A stretch of 64,000 nt of DNA from Paenibacillus hexagrammi. GTDB lineage: Bacteria > Bacillota > Bacilli > Paenibacillales > NBRC-103111. The translations under genes were made by a program, and so were the position numbers. The notes beneath the pieces were generated by a model. The model made no database searches. It was not told the DNA's origin and saw only the letters and a program-made list of their open reading frames with translations. Below are positions 63,314 through 64,000 of the stretch, piece after piece (position 1 is the first letter of the stretch; each line of letters starts with the position of its first letter). The DNA lies in NCBI RefSeq assembly GCF_021513275.1, contig NZ_CP090978.1:1860001-1924000 (forward strand), given 5' to 3'.

Positions 63314-63854
63314 GATTTCCGACCTGATTCGCGTCAGTTGGTCTTGGGTTATCTGGGATATTTTCTCTGATATCTCTTGGGAGCTGCGGCATGATCCGTC
63401 CCATAATATCAGCCATCTGTTCCGCGAAGCCGGTCACAGGCTTACCGTCTCGAATATTTTGACGAATATTACGCAACCGTTGGTCCAAGTCCATGTCTGC
63501 AGTAACGATGGCGTTCACGCCGTAAGGATCTTTTCGAAGTGCCTCAGCGACAGAATACTTGACAGTTCCTACTCTGGAGCGGTCCATATCTTTTTTTAGA
63601 TTGATTCCGACAACTGCTGTATTGCCGAAAACTACACAATGAGCGCTCTCTACCTGCGGAATACTGGTAGCGATATGCTCTAGTCGATCGGCCACTTCTT
63701 TAGAGTTTTTTATTTCTAGCTTCTGCGGAGCGATTTGCTGCACTTTGACTTGATTCTGATTGGCATTCGCAGAAGAATTACCCTGTTTCGGCGCTTGGCT
63801 GCAGCCGGCAGCAAGGAAGAGCAGCAGCAATATCAGGCCAGTACGTTTCACCAT
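63303..63854 (-). CDS. YhcN/YlaJ family sporulation lipoprotein
   Basis: 183 residues. A lipoprotein signal (VKRTGLILLLLFLAAGC with lipobox LAAGC), a Gln/Asn/Ser-rich linker, then the conserved YhcN/YlaJ domain (KEVADRLEHIATSIPQVESA, then VVFGNTAVVGINLK and ILKDPYGVNAIVTADMD-like segment) and a Pro-rich end. Such proteins sit in the forespore membrane or spore coat region. ATG 63854 is chosen because AAAGGG lies 6 bases upstream; ATG 63857 is the alternative. It is convergent with the PNPOx-fold gene. Confidence 0.93.
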   Translation of the reverse strand: MVKRTGLILLLLFLAAGCSQAPKQGNSSANANQNQVKVQQIAPQKLEIKNSKEVADRLEHIATSIPQVESAHCVVFGNTAVVGINLKKDMDRSRVGTVKYSVAEALRKDPYGVNAIVTADMDLDQRLRNIRQNIRDGKPVTGFAEQMADIMGRIMPQLPRDIRENIPDNPRPTDANQVGNPNL

Positions 63855-63966
63855 CATCGACCCTTTCTTTTCCTTGATTCTTGCGTTTAGTTTGTCCTGC
63901 CAAGCTTGTTTGTATGTATGAATCTCATTCATATACCACTATGGCACCCTAGAAGCAGGAATAAAT

Positions 63967-63984
63967 TTGATTCGTATGAATCAA
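63967..63984. repeat. Palindromic operator-like site TTGATTC-GTAT-GAATCAA
   Basis: Perfect 7-bp arms around a 4-base centre, about 110 bases upstream of the sporulation lipoprotein on its coding side, near the right edge. It could be a repressor site. No promoter is resolved, because the window ends soon after. Confidence 0.5.
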
Positions 63985-64000
63985 TGCGCGTTTGTTCCCT

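Noticed and set aside
1..64000. Prophage, insertion sequence, tRNA or rRNA genes
   Set aside because: No transposase, integrase, phage structural gene, terminal inverted repeats or tRNA/rRNA-like sequence was found in the window.

Overview
The window is a stretch of Bacillota chromosome. Gene content and order (addA-sbcD-sbcC; rpsU-yqeY-nfeD-floA-yqfC-yqfD-phoH-pgpH-ybeY-dgkA-cdd-era-yqzL-recO-yqfL-yqxD-dnaG-sigA-trmK-nif3; a class-B RNase P RNA; typA-ylaH and a ylaJ-type lipoprotein) match the Bacillus core backbone. The moderate G+C, GH26 and GH15 hydrolases, amine-oxidase-like stalk domain, Spo0E-like peptide and sporulation genes suggest a spore-forming member of the Paenibacillaceae, probably Paenibacillus or a close relative. 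That placement is inferred from content only.

Layout. 1-8.9 kb: recombination and end-processing nucleases (AddA, cut at the left edge, then SbcD and SbcC). 8.9-14.5 kb: accessory genes (an intracellular chymotrypsin-like protease, a secreted GH26 hydrolase, a Spo0E-like peptide, and a TetR regulator with a flavoenzyme). 14.6-34.4 kb: the long housekeeping and sporulation block from hit and rpsU to sigA, trmK and nif3, mostly tightly spaced or overlapping genes. 34.4-37.1 kb: rnpB and a convergent subtilisin-like protease. 37.2-45.5 kb: ypuI-like gene, GH15 hydrolase, DUF1540, CorC/HlyC, lytic transglycosylase, a cysteine desulfurase coupled to thiI, and TerC. 45.6-58.9 kb: an eight-gene envelope locus (exported protein, ABC ATPase, ABC permease, Ala/Gly-repeat membrane protein, MoxR ATPase, DUF58, two vWA membrane proteins) preceded by a good ECF-sigma promoter. 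59-64 kb: a small membrane protein, typA, ylaH, two small unknowns, a PNPOx-fold protein and a sporulation lipoprotein on the other strand.

The locus at 45.6-58.9 kb is the best candidate for a poorly described system. It combines an ABC-2 exporter with a MoxR/DUF58/vWA set, has GATase1-like segments in its first and last proteins, contains a silk-like repeat protein with an internal tandem duplication, and appears to be under envelope-stress control.

A second window-wide feature matters for any reader. At least five conserved genes (yqfD, dnaG, nif3, a NifZ-type cysteine desulfurase, a vWA gene) are broken by single-base indels inside short G or A homopolymers. Two further genes have tails that run through their own terminators for the same reason, and an apparent TetR-flavoenzyme fusion may have the same cause. 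Because dnaG is essential, sequencing or assembly error is the most likely explanation. Repairing each indel by one base restores the family-typical protein length.
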